From positions 49,973 to 113,972 of the forward strand of contig PHBW01000023.1 of NCBI GenBank assembly GCA_002840715.1: a stretch of DNA of 64,000 bases. The letters run 5' to 3'. The notes beneath the pieces are model-generated. The model saw nothing but the letters and a program-made list of their open reading frames with translations, searched no databases and was not told the DNA's origin. This stretch comes from Chloroflexi bacterium HGW-Chloroflexi-4. GTDB lineage: Bacteria > Chloroflexota > Anaerolineae > Anaerolineales > Anaerolineaceae. The translations under genes were made by a program, and so were the position numbers. Positions 54,061 to 63,642 of this stretch are shown here, piece by piece; within the stretch, counting starts at the first letter, position 1; every line of letters starts with the position of its first letter.

Positions 54061-54993
54061 ATGAAACCTGTTATTTCAATCATTGCCCCGATCTACAATG
54101 AAAAAGGGTGTTTTGATGAACTCTATCGCCGCGTCAGCGAGGTGATGGATACAACCGGTGAGGAATGGGAATTTGTGATGGTGGATGACGGCTCTTCAGA
54201 CGGCTCCACCGATATGATCCGTGAACTTGCGAATAAAGAAAAACGTGTACGGCCAGTGATCTTTGCCCGCAATTTCGGCCATCAAATTGCCGTGACCGCC
54301 GGGCTGGATTACTGCCGGGGAGAAGCAGCCATCATTATTGATGCTGATCTTCAAGATCCTCCTGAAGTGATCCTTGAACTTATAGCCAAGTGGCGTGAAG
54401 GTTACCAGGTGGTTTATGCTGTAAGGTCTGAACGTGAAGGCGAGACCTGGTTTAAGAAGACTACAGCTTCAGCTTTTTATAAGCTCATTTATCGCATCAC
54501 GGATGTAAAGATTCCGATGAATACGGGCGACTTCCGTTTGCTGGATCGCAAGGTCGTGGACGTGATGAACAGTATGCGTGAGCGGCATCGTTTCTTACGC
54601 GGCATGTCAGCCTGGATTGGATATAAAACTATCGGTGTTTCTTATAAACGAGCTGCCCGTTTTGCCGGAACCACAAAATATCCGTTCAAGAAAATGATCA
54701 AGCTGGCATTCACGGCCATCACCAGTTTTTCTTATATGCCGCTGCAAATGGCTATGGTTTTTGGTTTCATATCCGCAGGGCTTAGCATCGTGGCCATTCC
54801 GGTTGTAGCTATTTTGCGCTTGATTGGCTCACAATTCTTTTTTGGGCAGGCAACCACCTTGATAGCAGTGCTCTTTCTTGGTGGTGTGCAGTTGATCTGC
54901 CTGGGTATTCTCGGTGAATATGTGGGTAGAATTTATGATGAAGCCAAGGGACGCCCTCTCTACATTACCAGTGAGGCTCCGGATAACAAATAA
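54061..54993 (+). CDS. Glycosyltransferase family 2, polyprenyl-phosphate type
   Basis: A 310-residue protein. The GT-A domain has VDDGSSDGSTDMI, IDADLQDPPEVI and NTGDFRLLDRKV, and two C-terminal membrane helices end the protein (about 225-295). This is the plan of GtrB/DPM-like enzymes that attach a sugar to undecaprenyl phosphate. It lies 12 bases after the PLP gene and 20 before the next PLP gene, an unexpected place in a purine cluster. Confidence 0.85.
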   Translation: MKPVISIIAPIYNEKGCFDELYRRVSEVMDTTGEEWEFVMVDDGSSDGSTDMIRELANKEKRVRPVIFARNFGHQIAVTAGLDYCRGEAAIIIDADLQDPPEVILELIAKWREGYQVVYAVRSEREGETWFKKTTASAFYKLIYRITDVKIPMNTGDFRLLDRKVVDVMNSMRERHRFLRGMSAWIGYKTIGVSYKRAARFAGTTKYPFKKMIKLAFTAITSFSYMPLQMAMVFGFISAGLSIVAIPVVAILRLIGSQFFFGQATTLIAVLFLGGVQLICLGILGEYVGRIYDEAKGRPLYITSEAPDNK

Positions 54994-55013
54994 TCCAAAT
55001 TGGAGTTGATTGA

Positions 55014-56483
55014 ATGACGAAAATTGATTTAACCGTAAATAAAGAATCACTCGATCGCACTGTTGAACGGATGAAGAAACAGAATATCATTCTGCCAACC
55101 TTTGCGCAAATGAAGAATCCGGACTTAATCCCAGGAAAAATCAAAGACGAATTACGCAATGTAGGTTTGTGGGATGTTCATCCGCGAAACCTCTTTCGCA
55201 TCACCTGGCACAATCAACCCGTTGAAAAGGGTGGAGGATTTGGTGGAGCTAATTATTTGGAACTTCCATCAATTTTGACGGGTACCAAAGCTCGTGTAAT
55301 TGGTCTGGTTGGAAAGTGGTTTCCAACTGGTGCACATAAAGTGGGGGCAGCCTACGGCTGTTTGGTACCGCGTTTGGTAACTGGTCAGTTTGATCCCACC
55401 CGTCAAAAAGCAGTCTGGCCTTCCACAGGCAATTATTGCCGTGGAGGCGCTTATGATTCTGCGTTGATGGGATGTGAATCCATCGCCATCCTTCCTCAAG
55501 GTATGTCGCGTGAACGTTTTGACTGGCTGAAGAAAATTGCCAGTGAAGTTATTGCCACACCTGGAACAGAATCAAATGTCAAAGAAATCTTTGATAAATG
55601 TTGGGAACTGAGAAAATCAGGTCAGGACCTGATGATTTTTAACCAATTTGAAGAATTTGGCAATTATATGTGGCATTATGAGATTACCGGTCATGCCATA
55701 GAAGAAGTCATCAAGAAGGTTACTCGACCGGGTGATAATTATCGCGGTGTGGCATTAACCACAGGCTCCGCTGGCACGATTGCTTCTGGAGATTATCTTA
55801 AACAAATTTATCCGGCCAGCAAGATCATAGCAAGTGAAGCGCTTCAATGCCCTACCTTGTTAAATAACGGATTTGGTGCCCACCGCATTGAAGGTATTGG
55901 CGACAAACACGTGCCCTGGGTTCATAATGTTAAAAATACAGATTTTGTTATGGCGATCGATGACAATGCGGTAGTCAACATATCCCGTCTCTTTAATGAG
56001 CCTGAAGGCCGCAAGTACCTTGCCAAAAAAGGTGTTCCTCAGGAAGTGATCGGTCAACTTGATTTACTTGGATTCTCTGGTATTGCCAATACTTTGTCCG
56101 CAATTAAATTTGCCAAGTATTATGAATTGACTGAATCGGATATGGTCTTTACTGTTTTCACTGATTCCATGCAGCTTTATGGCAGTAGACTTGAAGAAAT
56201 GCGCAGTGAAATGGGTGCGTTTACCGAAGCTGATGCCGCGGCAGTCTATGCTCAATACCTGCAAGGTGTTACCAGTGATAATTTGCTTGAATTGACCTAC
56301 GAATCCCGCAAACGGGTGCACAATTTGAAATACTTCACCTGGGTGGAACAGCAAGGAAAGACTTATCAAGAAATTCAAGATCAATGGTATACCCCTGATT
56401 ATTGGACGGATGTTCAAGCGCAGGTTGGTAAAGTGGATGAACTGATTTCTGAATTTAATGATCGAGTCGGCTTAAGTAAATAG
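55014..56483 (+). CDS. Fold-type II PLP enzyme, cysteine synthase-like, cluster-associated
   Basis: A 489-residue protein. FPTGAHKVGAAYG contains the presumed PLP lysine K109; PSTGNYCRGGAYDSALMGCE replaces the usual Ser/Asn substrate loop, and TTGSAGTIASGDYLKQ is the phosphate loop. It is longer than cysteine synthase (about 310) and has a specific C-terminal extension. In other purine clusters YgeX (diaminopropionate ammonia-lyase) takes this place; this enzyme may do the same job. Confidence 0.72.
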   Translation: MTKIDLTVNKESLDRTVERMKKQNIILPTFAQMKNPDLIPGKIKDELRNVGLWDVHPRNLFRITWHNQPVEKGGGFGGANYLELPSILTGTKARVIGLVGKWFPTGAHKVGAAYGCLVPRLVTGQFDPTRQKAVWPSTGNYCRGGAYDSALMGCESIAILPQGMSRERFDWLKKIASEVIATPGTESNVKEIFDKCWELRKSGQDLMIFNQFEEFGNYMWHYEITGHAIEEVIKKVTRPGDNYRGVALTTGSAGTIASGDYLKQIYPASKIIASEALQCPTLLNNGFGAHRIEGIGDKHVPWVHNVKNTDFVMAIDDNAVVNISRLFNEPEGRKYLAKKGVPQEVIGQLDLLGFSGIANTLSAIKFAKYYELTESDMVFTVFTDSMQLYGSRLEEMRSEMGAFTEADAAAVYAQYLQGVTSDNLLELTYESRKRVHNLKYFTWVEQQGKTYQEIQDQWYTPDYWTDVQAQVGKVDELISEFNDRVGLSK

Positions 56484-56503
56484 ACGATTATGATCATGTA
56501 TTT

Positions 56504-56539
56504 CTGAGGCTGATTGCTTGTCAGCCTCAGACATTTTTT
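56504..56539 (+). terminator. Terminator after the second PLP gene
   Basis: Stem CTGAGGCTG / CAGCCTCAG, loop ATTGCTTGT, tail ACATTTTTT. Confidence 0.8.
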
Positions 56540-56598
56540 AACCAGAATCAGCTACAATATTGGTGAAACATTGTGTGGGATATTCAAGGAAGGGATTA

Positions 56599-57177
56599 AT
56601 GAACTCTTTTTCTGAAAATGCCCTGATATTGGTGGCAGTCATGCCCAACATCAAAGATTTTGAAATAGCGCGATTATTGGGCTGGTATCGCATCCCTTTA
56701 AGAATGGCTCCAAAAATAATTGATGTAGATTACCTGGCTTTTTATCAAACGGGCAGTTTTGGTTATGAACATCGTTGGAAGATAGAATACTTTGCCGAAG
56801 TGATGGGGCACGAATTGACCACCCGTGGCGCATTGCTCAAAGATGAGGCTAATCATCCTAGAGCCAATGAAGAATATTTCAAGATTCAAATTGGTCCTAT
56901 TGAAAAACTCTCACCACCAATACCCGCCGGAGAATGGAAAAGGATCACGTTTCTATATACGCTGGGTTCTTTGGTGAATGAAGCCCGCATCGTCAATGAC
57001 CTGGTCGTAAAAGCCAATGATCGCGAAGTGTTGTGGAAGTGCCTGCGTGAAAGAAAACAAGCCTATCACCCTGCGGAGGAGAATAAGCAATTAAAACTTT
57101 TGTCGGATGATGAACTGTTGCAGCTTTTGGGTCAAATGATCTCCCCAATGACTGAAGAGGATTTCACGATTATTTAA
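56599..57177 (+). CDS. Conserved-looking hypothetical protein in the purine cluster
   Basis: A 192-residue soluble protein starting at the ATG behind GGAAGGG. LVAVMPNIKDFEIARLLGWY and RMAPKIIDVDYLAFYQTGSF open the chain; the C-terminal 70 residues are helical (LWKCLRERKQAYHPAEENKQ). No named family is recognised. It lies just before the hydantoinase gene. Confidence 0.6.
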   Translation: MNSFSENALILVAVMPNIKDFEIARLLGWYRIPLRMAPKIIDVDYLAFYQTGSFGYEHRWKIEYFAEVMGHELTTRGALLKDEANHPRANEEYFKIQIGPIEKLSPPIPAGEWKRITFLYTLGSLVNEARIVNDLVVKANDREVLWKCLRERKQAYHPAEENKQLKLLSDDELLQLLGQMISPMTEEDFTII

Positions 57178-57243
57178 ATCGTTTTTCATTGCTGGTAGAA
57201 TTGGTTCACACTTATCCAGGATTAAATCCCAATGGGAGTTTCA

Positions 57244-58671
57244 ATGCTCATTTTGATAAAAAATGGAACGCTGATTACCGAAGACAACACACTGTCTGCT
57301 GATCTTTTGATCGAAAATGAGAAGATCATCCAAATTGAAGAGAAAATTGAGAGCCGCGAAAACGTAAAAGTCATTGATGCCGAAGGCCTGTTTGTGCTTC
57401 CAGGTGGTGTGGATGTGCATGTGCATCTTGATTTACCCATGTTTGGCACGGTTTCATCCGACGACCATTACACGGGCACCAAGGCTGCGGCTTTTGGCGG
57501 CACCACGACGGTCATTGATTTTGTTTCACAAGACAGCGATGATCTGATAAAAAATGTGCGCATGCTAAAAGAAAAAGCAGCAGGTAAAGCGGTGGTGGAT
57601 TATTCCTTCCATGCCAATATTACACACTTGACGGAACAAGTTGAAAAAGATATTCCTTTGCTCGTAAAAGAGGGAATCACCAGCCTCAAGGTCTTTACAG
57701 CTTACAACAATCGTCTTCGTCTTCAAGATGGTGAGATTTTCAAGGTCATGCGCATTGCCAGAGATAACGGTATTCTCACCATGCTCCATGCTGAAAACGG
57801 AGATTTGATCGAGATCATGGTTAAAGAAGCCCTCGCGGCTCAACATCTTTCAGTAGAATGGCATGCCAAAACCAGACCTTCATGGGGTGCTGTTGAGAGT
57901 GTCATGCGGGCTTCAGCTATTTCTGCCATGGCAGATGCGCCGCTTTATATTGTTCACATGAACGCCGGTGGTGAAGTGGATATGCTGGAATACGCCCAAA
58001 CCCACGGACTCAAGGTGTTTGGCGAAACTTGTCCGCAATACTTGTTCTTCACAGAAGATGACCTTGCAAAACCTGATGGTGCAAAGTGGATTTGTTCGCC
58101 GCCCATGCGCACTTCTCAAGACCAGCTTCGATTATGGCAGGGGCTTGAAAAAGGCATCGTTCAAACTATCGCGACGGACCACTGTCCATTTTTCTTTGAC
58201 GGATCCCGGCCTATTATGTACGAGGGACAACCCGTGGCTATCCCCGGCAAGGAACTTGGCAATGGCGACTTTACAAAAATCCCAAATGGTCTGCCGGGGG
58301 TGGGCGACCGCATGCCTATCTTGTGGACGGAAATGGTTGCCTCTGGAAAATTCACTGCAAATCAATTTGTGAAGTTGACCAGCGCCAGCCCAGCCAAATT
58401 ATTCGGCATGTACCCGCAGAAGGGCACGCTTCAGGTTGGATCAGATGCTGACCTTGTTTTGTGGGACCCCACAAAGAAACTTGAATATGGCGTTGCTTTT
58501 TCACACCAACGGACGGATTACAATCTGTATGAGGGCTGGAACCTTACAGGCTTTCCTCTATCTGTTTTCTCACGCGGAGAATTAATTGTTGATAATGGCA
58601 ATTGGATGGCAAAGGCTGGCCGCGGCAAGTTCATCTCTCGCAAACCTTTCGACCCTGCATGTTTAGGTTAA
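57244..58671 (+). CDS. hyuA: Dihydropyrimidinase/hydantoinase
   Basis: A 475-residue cyclic amidase, starting MLILIKNGTL behind TGGGAG. The metal site has VDVHVHLDLPMFG, the carboxylated lysine in GITSLKVFTAYNN, HAENGDLIE, YIVHMNAGG and TDHCPFFF. In the E. coli cluster HyuA opens a ring amide of purine derivatives; dihydropyrimidine rings are the classical substrate. A nine-base distance to the following membrane genes suggests one transcript. Confidence 0.92.
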   Translation: MLILIKNGTLITEDNTLSADLLIENEKIIQIEEKIESRENVKVIDAEGLFVLPGGVDVHVHLDLPMFGTVSSDDHYTGTKAAAFGGTTTVIDFVSQDSDDLIKNVRMLKEKAAGKAVVDYSFHANITHLTEQVEKDIPLLVKEGITSLKVFTAYNNRLRLQDGEIFKVMRIARDNGILTMLHAENGDLIEIMVKEALAAQHLSVEWHAKTRPSWGAVESVMRASAISAMADAPLYIVHMNAGGEVDMLEYAQTHGLKVFGETCPQYLFFTEDDLAKPDGAKWICSPPMRTSQDQLRLWQGLEKGIVQTIATDHCPFFFDGSRPIMYEGQPVAIPGKELGNGDFTKIPNGLPGVGDRMPILWTEMVASGKFTANQFVKLTSASPAKLFGMYPQKGTLQVGSDADLVLWDPTKKLEYGVAFSHQRTDYNLYEGWNLTGFPLSVFSRGELIVDNGNWMAKAGRGKFISRKPFDPACLG

Positions 58672-58678
58672 TGGCCAA

Positions 58679-60283
58679 ATGCTTATTTTAATTCCGATCA
58701 TTTTGCTGCTTTTATTAGCGGGGGGTATCAACCTGTTGGCAGGAAGGTATAAACTGTCACTGGGGTCAACCTGGTTGATTGCTGCTGCTTCAGTGTTGAT
58801 AGTTTGGATATCAATGATTATTTTCAGGGTTGCTTTGCCTGGGGGAGCAAGCATCACGAATTGGAGCCCGCAAGGCATCGGCACAGATACCCTAGTTTTT
58901 AAACTCTCAGAGAGAACCTGGATTTTTGCGTTTTTGATTACTTCGCTACTGGTGGGAGTGATTTTTACTGATACAGTCAGGTTTGGACAAAGCAATAATT
59001 TGGTAACCTGGTCAGGATCGATGATTTTGACTGCAGTGGGATTGCTGTCAATCTACTCTCAGACATTCTTGGCAATAATTATTACCTGGACAATTATTGA
59101 TCTGGTCGAATTTGGAATCTTAATTAAAGTAACAGTTCAGCCAAAAGTGCATTCTGCCGTGGTGCTTGAATTTATTACCAGAGTTATCGGAACTGTTCTG
59201 GTGATGGCAGCTCTGATTTTTTCAAATATCCACACTGCTTTGGTCGAAAGTGCAGAATACTCGCGCGGCGTATATTTATTGATTTTATTGGGAGCTACAT
59301 TGCGTTTGGGAGTTTTTCCATTACATGTACCTTTAACAAGCAGTCTTCCAATCAGACGCAGCCTTGGAACGATCCTGCGGTTGGTATCCCCGATCTCGGT
59401 GATTGCTTTCTTGTCCCAGATTCAACCGCAGCAGCAATACCAAACGTTGACTAATTTTCTTTTTTCTGTTGCTTTAATTGTTGCTTTCTACGGAGCCGTC
59501 AAATGGATCAGTGCTAAGAACGAATTGTCAGGGCGACCTTTCTGGATGCTGTCATTTTCAGGTTTGATCCTAATTCATTTCTTATTGGGGCAGGTTGAAG
59601 GGGCGATCAGTTTGAGTATTATCATGCTCACTGCTGGCGGATTCATCTTTTTATTTTCTTATTCTTCCAGGGTAAATCAAGGGCTAGCTCTTTTTTTATC
59701 TCTTGCATTAATTGGCCTGCCTTTTACACCTGCATCTTCAATCTGGAGAAGTGTTGGACAGCCCCAAAACTGGGTGAGTTTTGCTATTGTGATCATAACT
59801 ATTAGTTTATTATTTCTTGGTTTTATCAAACACATTTTTCGGGAGAGAGACCAAACCAGCCCCAAAGAAAGCTGGATGCAGTTTTTTTATACGGTAGGTT
59901 TGATTTTGTTATCCATTAGTCCGTGGATTACGCTGATTTGGCGATTTCCAATCATTAGGTCAGAAGTGAATTGGATAGCACCTATTACCTGCCTGACCAT
60001 TATTGCAATCATGGTTGTGCTTTTCAGGCGGAAAATTTGGGATTGGTTAATTCAAAAACAGGCAGTGCAGCGTTTGTTTATTCCATTCAAGCTGGTTGGC
60101 AAAATCTTAAACGTATTTTTTCAATTTGAATGGTTTTTTACATTTCTACGCTTCTTATTTGATTTATTCTCAAAGCCGTTGAAGTTTTTTGTAAATCTCC
60201 TTGAAGGCGATGGCGGTTTGTTATGGGCATTTGTGTTTTTGGCGCTCATTTCTTCTATATTGATTGGAGATATTCTGCCGTAA
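58679..60283 (+). CDS. Complex I/Mrp antiporter-like membrane protein (divergent)
   Basis: A 534-residue protein with about 14 hydrophobic segments. It follows the NuoL/M/N plan: a TM5-type glutamate in TIIDLVEFGIL, TM7-8 with ATLRLGVFPLHVPL and GTILRLVSPIS. The two conserved lysines of this part are arginines (LRLGVFP, ILRLVSP). A long amphipathic C-terminal extension follows. Similar genes occur in other Anaerolineae as far as I recall. Function unknown; not a canonical proton pump. Confidence 0.6.
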   Translation: MLILIPIILLLLLAGGINLLAGRYKLSLGSTWLIAAASVLIVWISMIIFRVALPGGASITNWSPQGIGTDTLVFKLSERTWIFAFLITSLLVGVIFTDTVRFGQSNNLVTWSGSMILTAVGLLSIYSQTFLAIIITWTIIDLVEFGILIKVTVQPKVHSAVVLEFITRVIGTVLVMAALIFSNIHTALVESAEYSRGVYLLILLGATLRLGVFPLHVPLTSSLPIRRSLGTILRLVSPISVIAFLSQIQPQQQYQTLTNFLFSVALIVAFYGAVKWISAKNELSGRPFWMLSFSGLILIHFLLGQVEGAISLSIIMLTAGGFIFLFSYSSRVNQGLALFLSLALIGLPFTPASSIWRSVGQPQNWVSFAIVIITISLLFLGFIKHIFRERDQTSPKESWMQFFYTVGLILLSISPWITLIWRFPIIRSEVNWIAPITCLTIIAIMVVLFRRKIWDWLIQKQAVQRLFIPFKLVGKILNVFFQFEWFFTFLRFLFDLFSKPLKFFVNLLEGDGGLLWAFVFLALISSILIGDILP

Positions 60284-60864
60284 TGGATCACTGGATAAAT
60301 TTACTCCCGATACTATTGCTCACGGCTGCATGTATTTATGTATTCTTGACCAATGATTGGCGCAGAATATTGATAGCGTATGCAATTATTTATATTTGTG
60401 CGTTTGCCATAGTAGCCCAATATTGGTCTTTTACTTTTTCATTGGTAAAGCTGATTACAGGTTTGATGTCTTTGGTAGTTATGGGAATTTCCATTAATCG
60501 ATATTATTCAATCCCTTTAAAAAAAATAAAATCAGAACTCATATTTAGATTGATCGCTTTATGTTTGATCTTCATACTCGTTAATTTTATGGTTTATCGA
60601 ATTTCAAATTACCTTTCAATTTCGCTTGAAATTGTGCTTGCTGCCATGCTCTTAATCGGATTTGGGCTCTTTCAGCTTGGCATCACACATGAGTCTTATA
60701 AAATCTTCCTTGCCATTCTGGTGCTGTTTTTCGGTTTTGAGCTAATATTCTCCGCAAATGAGGTTTCGCTACTGGTGAATGGTTTGTTGGCAGTTGTAAC
60801 CATGCTTATTGCCTTAATGGGCAGCTTCATGATTATCAATGAATTCGAAACAGGTGAGAAATGA
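60283..60864 (+). CDS. Small membrane protein of the complex I-like module
   Basis: A 193-residue protein with five or six hydrophobic segments starting MDHWINLLPILLL; its ATG overlaps the previous stop (TAATG). A NuoJ/NuoK-like location between two antiporter-like subunits suggests the corresponding place in a complex, but the sequence itself shows no clear motif. Overlaps the next start by four bases. Confidence 0.55.
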   Translation: MDHWINLLPILLLTAACIYVFLTNDWRRILIAYAIIYICAFAIVAQYWSFTFSLVKLITGLMSLVVMGISINRYYSIPLKKIKSELIFRLIALCLIFILVNFMVYRISNYLSISLEIVLAAMLLIGFGLFQLGITHESYKIFLAILVLFFGFELIFSANEVSLLVNGLLAVVTMLIALMGSFMIINEFETGEK

Positions 60865-62255
60865 GCACTCCTGTTATTTTTATTGTTTTTCCTTTTGCAT
60901 TATCTCTTGTGCTTTATTTCTTGCAAAAACGCACTAGGCTCATCATCGCGATTGGAATTGCGACTTCGATTGTGTTAATGTTATTTGCATTTTTCCAAAA
61001 TTTTGGTGCAGTATGGAAAATCGGATCGGTATCCATTGAAATAAAAACCACTCTCGCCGTTCTAGGCAGATCATTTACATTAGGTAATCAAGATAAATAT
61101 TTTCTGGCGTTCGTCTATTTTTTTGCTGCTATATGGTTCGGTGGAGCTCATTTAACCAGGGTTTCTTCCCGCTTTATTCCTTTTGGGTTAGCGATTATCT
61201 CAATCCTTACTGCTGCGCTGGCAGTAGACCCATTTCTTTATTCGGCCATCTTGGTTGAAATCGCTATTCTGGTTTCGATTCCATTATTCTTGATTCCCGG
61301 TAACCCACCCGGGCGCGGAGTGCTGCGCTATTTAGTATTTCAATCCTTGGCAATGCCTTTGATCCTTTTTGGTGGATGGCTGCTTGGCGGTATTCAAGCC
61401 AGTCCATCCGATACAGCCCGGTTGTTGCAGGCTGTGTTGTTTTTAGGGATCGGTTTTGCCATGTGGTTGGCAATATTCCCGTTTCAAAGTTGGATTCCCC
61501 AACTTACAATGGATATTCATCCCTTTGTCAGTGGTTTTATATTGGGTATGTTCCCGGTCGTCACCATGTTGATTATGCTGGATTTCATTTCCGGACTTGT
61601 CTGGCTGCGTGAATCACAATATCTTCAACCAGTGTTATCACTGGTTGGCACGATCATGGTGGTTTCAACTGGCGTGTGGGCGGCTATCGAAAAAGATGGA
61701 CGGAGACTGTTAGGTTGTGCTGTGTTATTGGAAAGTGGTCTGGCTATATTGGCGGTCAGCCTGCAATCTCAAATCAGTGTCTTGACATTATTTATTTCAT
61801 TTATTCCACGAATGGCAGCTTTGGCTCTGATGGCGTTGTCTTTATCCATTTTCTCAAATAATGGTATCGTCCCTGACTTGAACCACCTTGCTGGCATGAT
61901 TAGAAAATTCCCCTTTGCCTCCACTGGATTGATAATTAGTTTGTTGAGTGTTGCGGGTTTTCCTTTATTGGGTGGCTTTCCGGTTCGTCTTGCGTTGTTG
62001 GAGCAATTGGCAACATTGAATCCAATTATTGCAATATGGGTGCTGCTCGGATTGGTGGCATTCTTATACAGTGTATTGCGAATGTTATTACAGATTTCAA
62101 AGCCTGAGCAAGAAGGCTGGTCAAGTGGAGAATCTGTTCCTCAAATCATTTATCTCGTTATTGGTTTTTTGGTGCTGATTATTCTAGGAGTGTTTCCGAA
62201 TTTCGTGAGTGGACAAATTGCTCCGCTGTTCGTGAATTTACCCATCTTGCGGTAA
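60861..62255 (+). CDS. NuoL/M/N-like membrane protein lacking key lysines
   Basis: A 464-residue protein with about 13 hydrophobic segments. The TM5 glutamate is kept in AILVEIAIL, and FPFQSWIPQLTMDIHPFVSG is the degenerate PFHtWLP region. The lysine before it is absent (AMWLAIFPFQ), and the TM8 lysine is replaced by a neutral stretch. Such loss argues against proton pumping by the usual path. It ends the three-gene module. Confidence 0.6.
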   Translation: MSTPVIFIVFPFALSLVLYFLQKRTRLIIAIGIATSIVLMLFAFFQNFGAVWKIGSVSIEIKTTLAVLGRSFTLGNQDKYFLAFVYFFAAIWFGGAHLTRVSSRFIPFGLAIISILTAALAVDPFLYSAILVEIAILVSIPLFLIPGNPPGRGVLRYLVFQSLAMPLILFGGWLLGGIQASPSDTARLLQAVLFLGIGFAMWLAIFPFQSWIPQLTMDIHPFVSGFILGMFPVVTMLIMLDFISGLVWLRESQYLQPVLSLVGTIMVVSTGVWAAIEKDGRRLLGCAVLLESGLAILAVSLQSQISVLTLFISFIPRMAALALMALSLSIFSNNGIVPDLNHLAGMIRKFPFASTGLIISLLSVAGFPLLGGFPVRLALLEQLATLNPIIAIWVLLGLVAFLYSVLRMLLQISKPEQEGWSSGESVPQIIYLVIGFLVLIILGVFPNFVSGQIAPLFVNLPILR

Positions 62256-62294
62256 TATTAGTGCTGAATAGATTCTTACAGTGAGGCTTAAACC

Positions 62295-63476
62295 ATGGAA
62301 ATTGAAGAACTCGAAAAAAGATTAAATTGGCTTGACATTGAACGCCAAAAAGATAAAAAACAGATTGCCGAGCTTTATGATTTAATAGCAGCCATGAAAG
62401 AAGAACATACCAGAGAAAGTGGAAAGTATATTCCGCTTGAAATGGAAATTAAATCCCTCAAAAAGAATTCAACACGGGCTGAAAAAGTGGATGCAGATTT
62501 TTCTGCATATCGGACTGAAATATTAAAGCAAATCACTGATATCGACAAAAAGACGATTGCCATTGTTGAAAAACAAGAGAAGCAGCGTAAAGATGATATC
62601 GACCACCTTAATAAAAAATTGCTTGAATATCAAACAGAAGTCAAAGTTGTTGCCGAGATAAAGAAAAACCTTCAACTCCGTACTGAAGATACCTTGCGGT
62701 TGGGGCAAAAAATCGATGAACTTGCCAAAGGACTACCTGAGTTTAAAAACGCGGATGCTGACTTACAACGTCAGCAAAGAGCGATCATTGGTGATCTGGC
62801 CATTGAAAACAAAAGACTATCTGAACTTCAACTTGAAACAAGTTCAATCCGTAAACGTATTGAAGAAGATCGCAACATCACAGAACTACACAAAGAAACC
62901 ATCCGAAAACTGGAAACAAAGATCAATGACCTGTTTAATGGAGAGCAAGAAAGAAAACAAAACCAGACTGCTTTCATTGAAAAACAAAATTTACTGCAAG
63001 TTGAAAAAGAGAACACCTGGAAAGATTGGCAAAAACGATTTTCTGAACTTGAATCCTTGGGTAATGATTTCAATGGCCAGTTGAGTCAATTGGAAGAAAC
63101 GCATCGATCTGTAAAGAACTCGCAACAAGAGTTTGAAGAAATCAATGACCGCTTCAATCGGCGAATTAATGAAATTACTGAAATGAACCGTCTCTCTGAA
63201 GAACGTTTTCGCCAGGAGTGGATAGCCTTCAAAGCGGATGATCAAAAACGTTGGACAAATTACACCCTGACGCGTGAAGAAGAGCAGCGTGAAGATGAGC
63301 GGCAATTGACAAAAATTCTTGATCGTTTGGTCATTCTTGAAGATATGTCCCAAGAATTAAATGACACTTTACACATGGTCAATGAAGAGACCCAAAAACA
63401 AATTAAAGGATTCCTCTCATTAACTCAAGAATTATTGGACTCGTATTCTCAAACGGTAGGGAAGCGAATTCACTGA
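62295..63476 (+). CDS. Long coiled-coil protein
   Basis: A 393-residue, highly charged (Glu/Lys/Gln-rich) protein with heptads along almost its whole length and no membrane segment or domain motif. It opens MEIEELEKRLNWLDIERQKD. It may act as a scaffold or cytoskeletal filament. The rplU promoter begins 26 bases after its stop. No function can be assigned. Confidence 0.65.
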   Translation: MEIEELEKRLNWLDIERQKDKKQIAELYDLIAAMKEEHTRESGKYIPLEMEIKSLKKNSTRAEKVDADFSAYRTEILKQITDIDKKTIAIVEKQEKQRKDDIDHLNKKLLEYQTEVKVVAEIKKNLQLRTEDTLRLGQKIDELAKGLPEFKNADADLQRQQRAIIGDLAIENKRLSELQLETSSIRKRIEEDRNITELHKETIRKLETKINDLFNGEQERKQNQTAFIEKQNLLQVEKENTWKDWQKRFSELESLGNDFNGQLSQLEETHRSVKNSQQEFEEINDRFNRRINEITEMNRLSEERFRQEWIAFKADDQKRWTNYTLTREEEQREDERQLTKILDRLVILEDMSQELNDTLHMVNEETQKQIKGFLSLTQELLDSYSQTVGKRIH

Positions 63477-63501
63477 TATTCTAGCAAAACAATACATTTC
63501 A

Positions 63502-63530
63502 TTGACAGTAAACAAGGCTGCCTTTATAAT
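63502..63530 (+). promoter_or_regulatory. Sigma-70 promoter of rplU-rpmA
   Basis: Perfect TTGACA and TATAAT separated by 17 bases. The leader of about 105 bases contains a perfect hairpin TTGTTCTC / GAGAACAA near 63,541-63,563, which may mediate control of the ribosomal protein operon. Confidence 0.9.
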
Positions 63531-63642
63531 AGCGTCTGCCTTGTTCTCGATTGATGAGAACAAGCATATTAATCCCCAACTTCCCCGCAACCGGCGTTTT
63601 GTACGCAGGAAAACGGCGAAGTGAAGATTGGAGAAGTCGATA

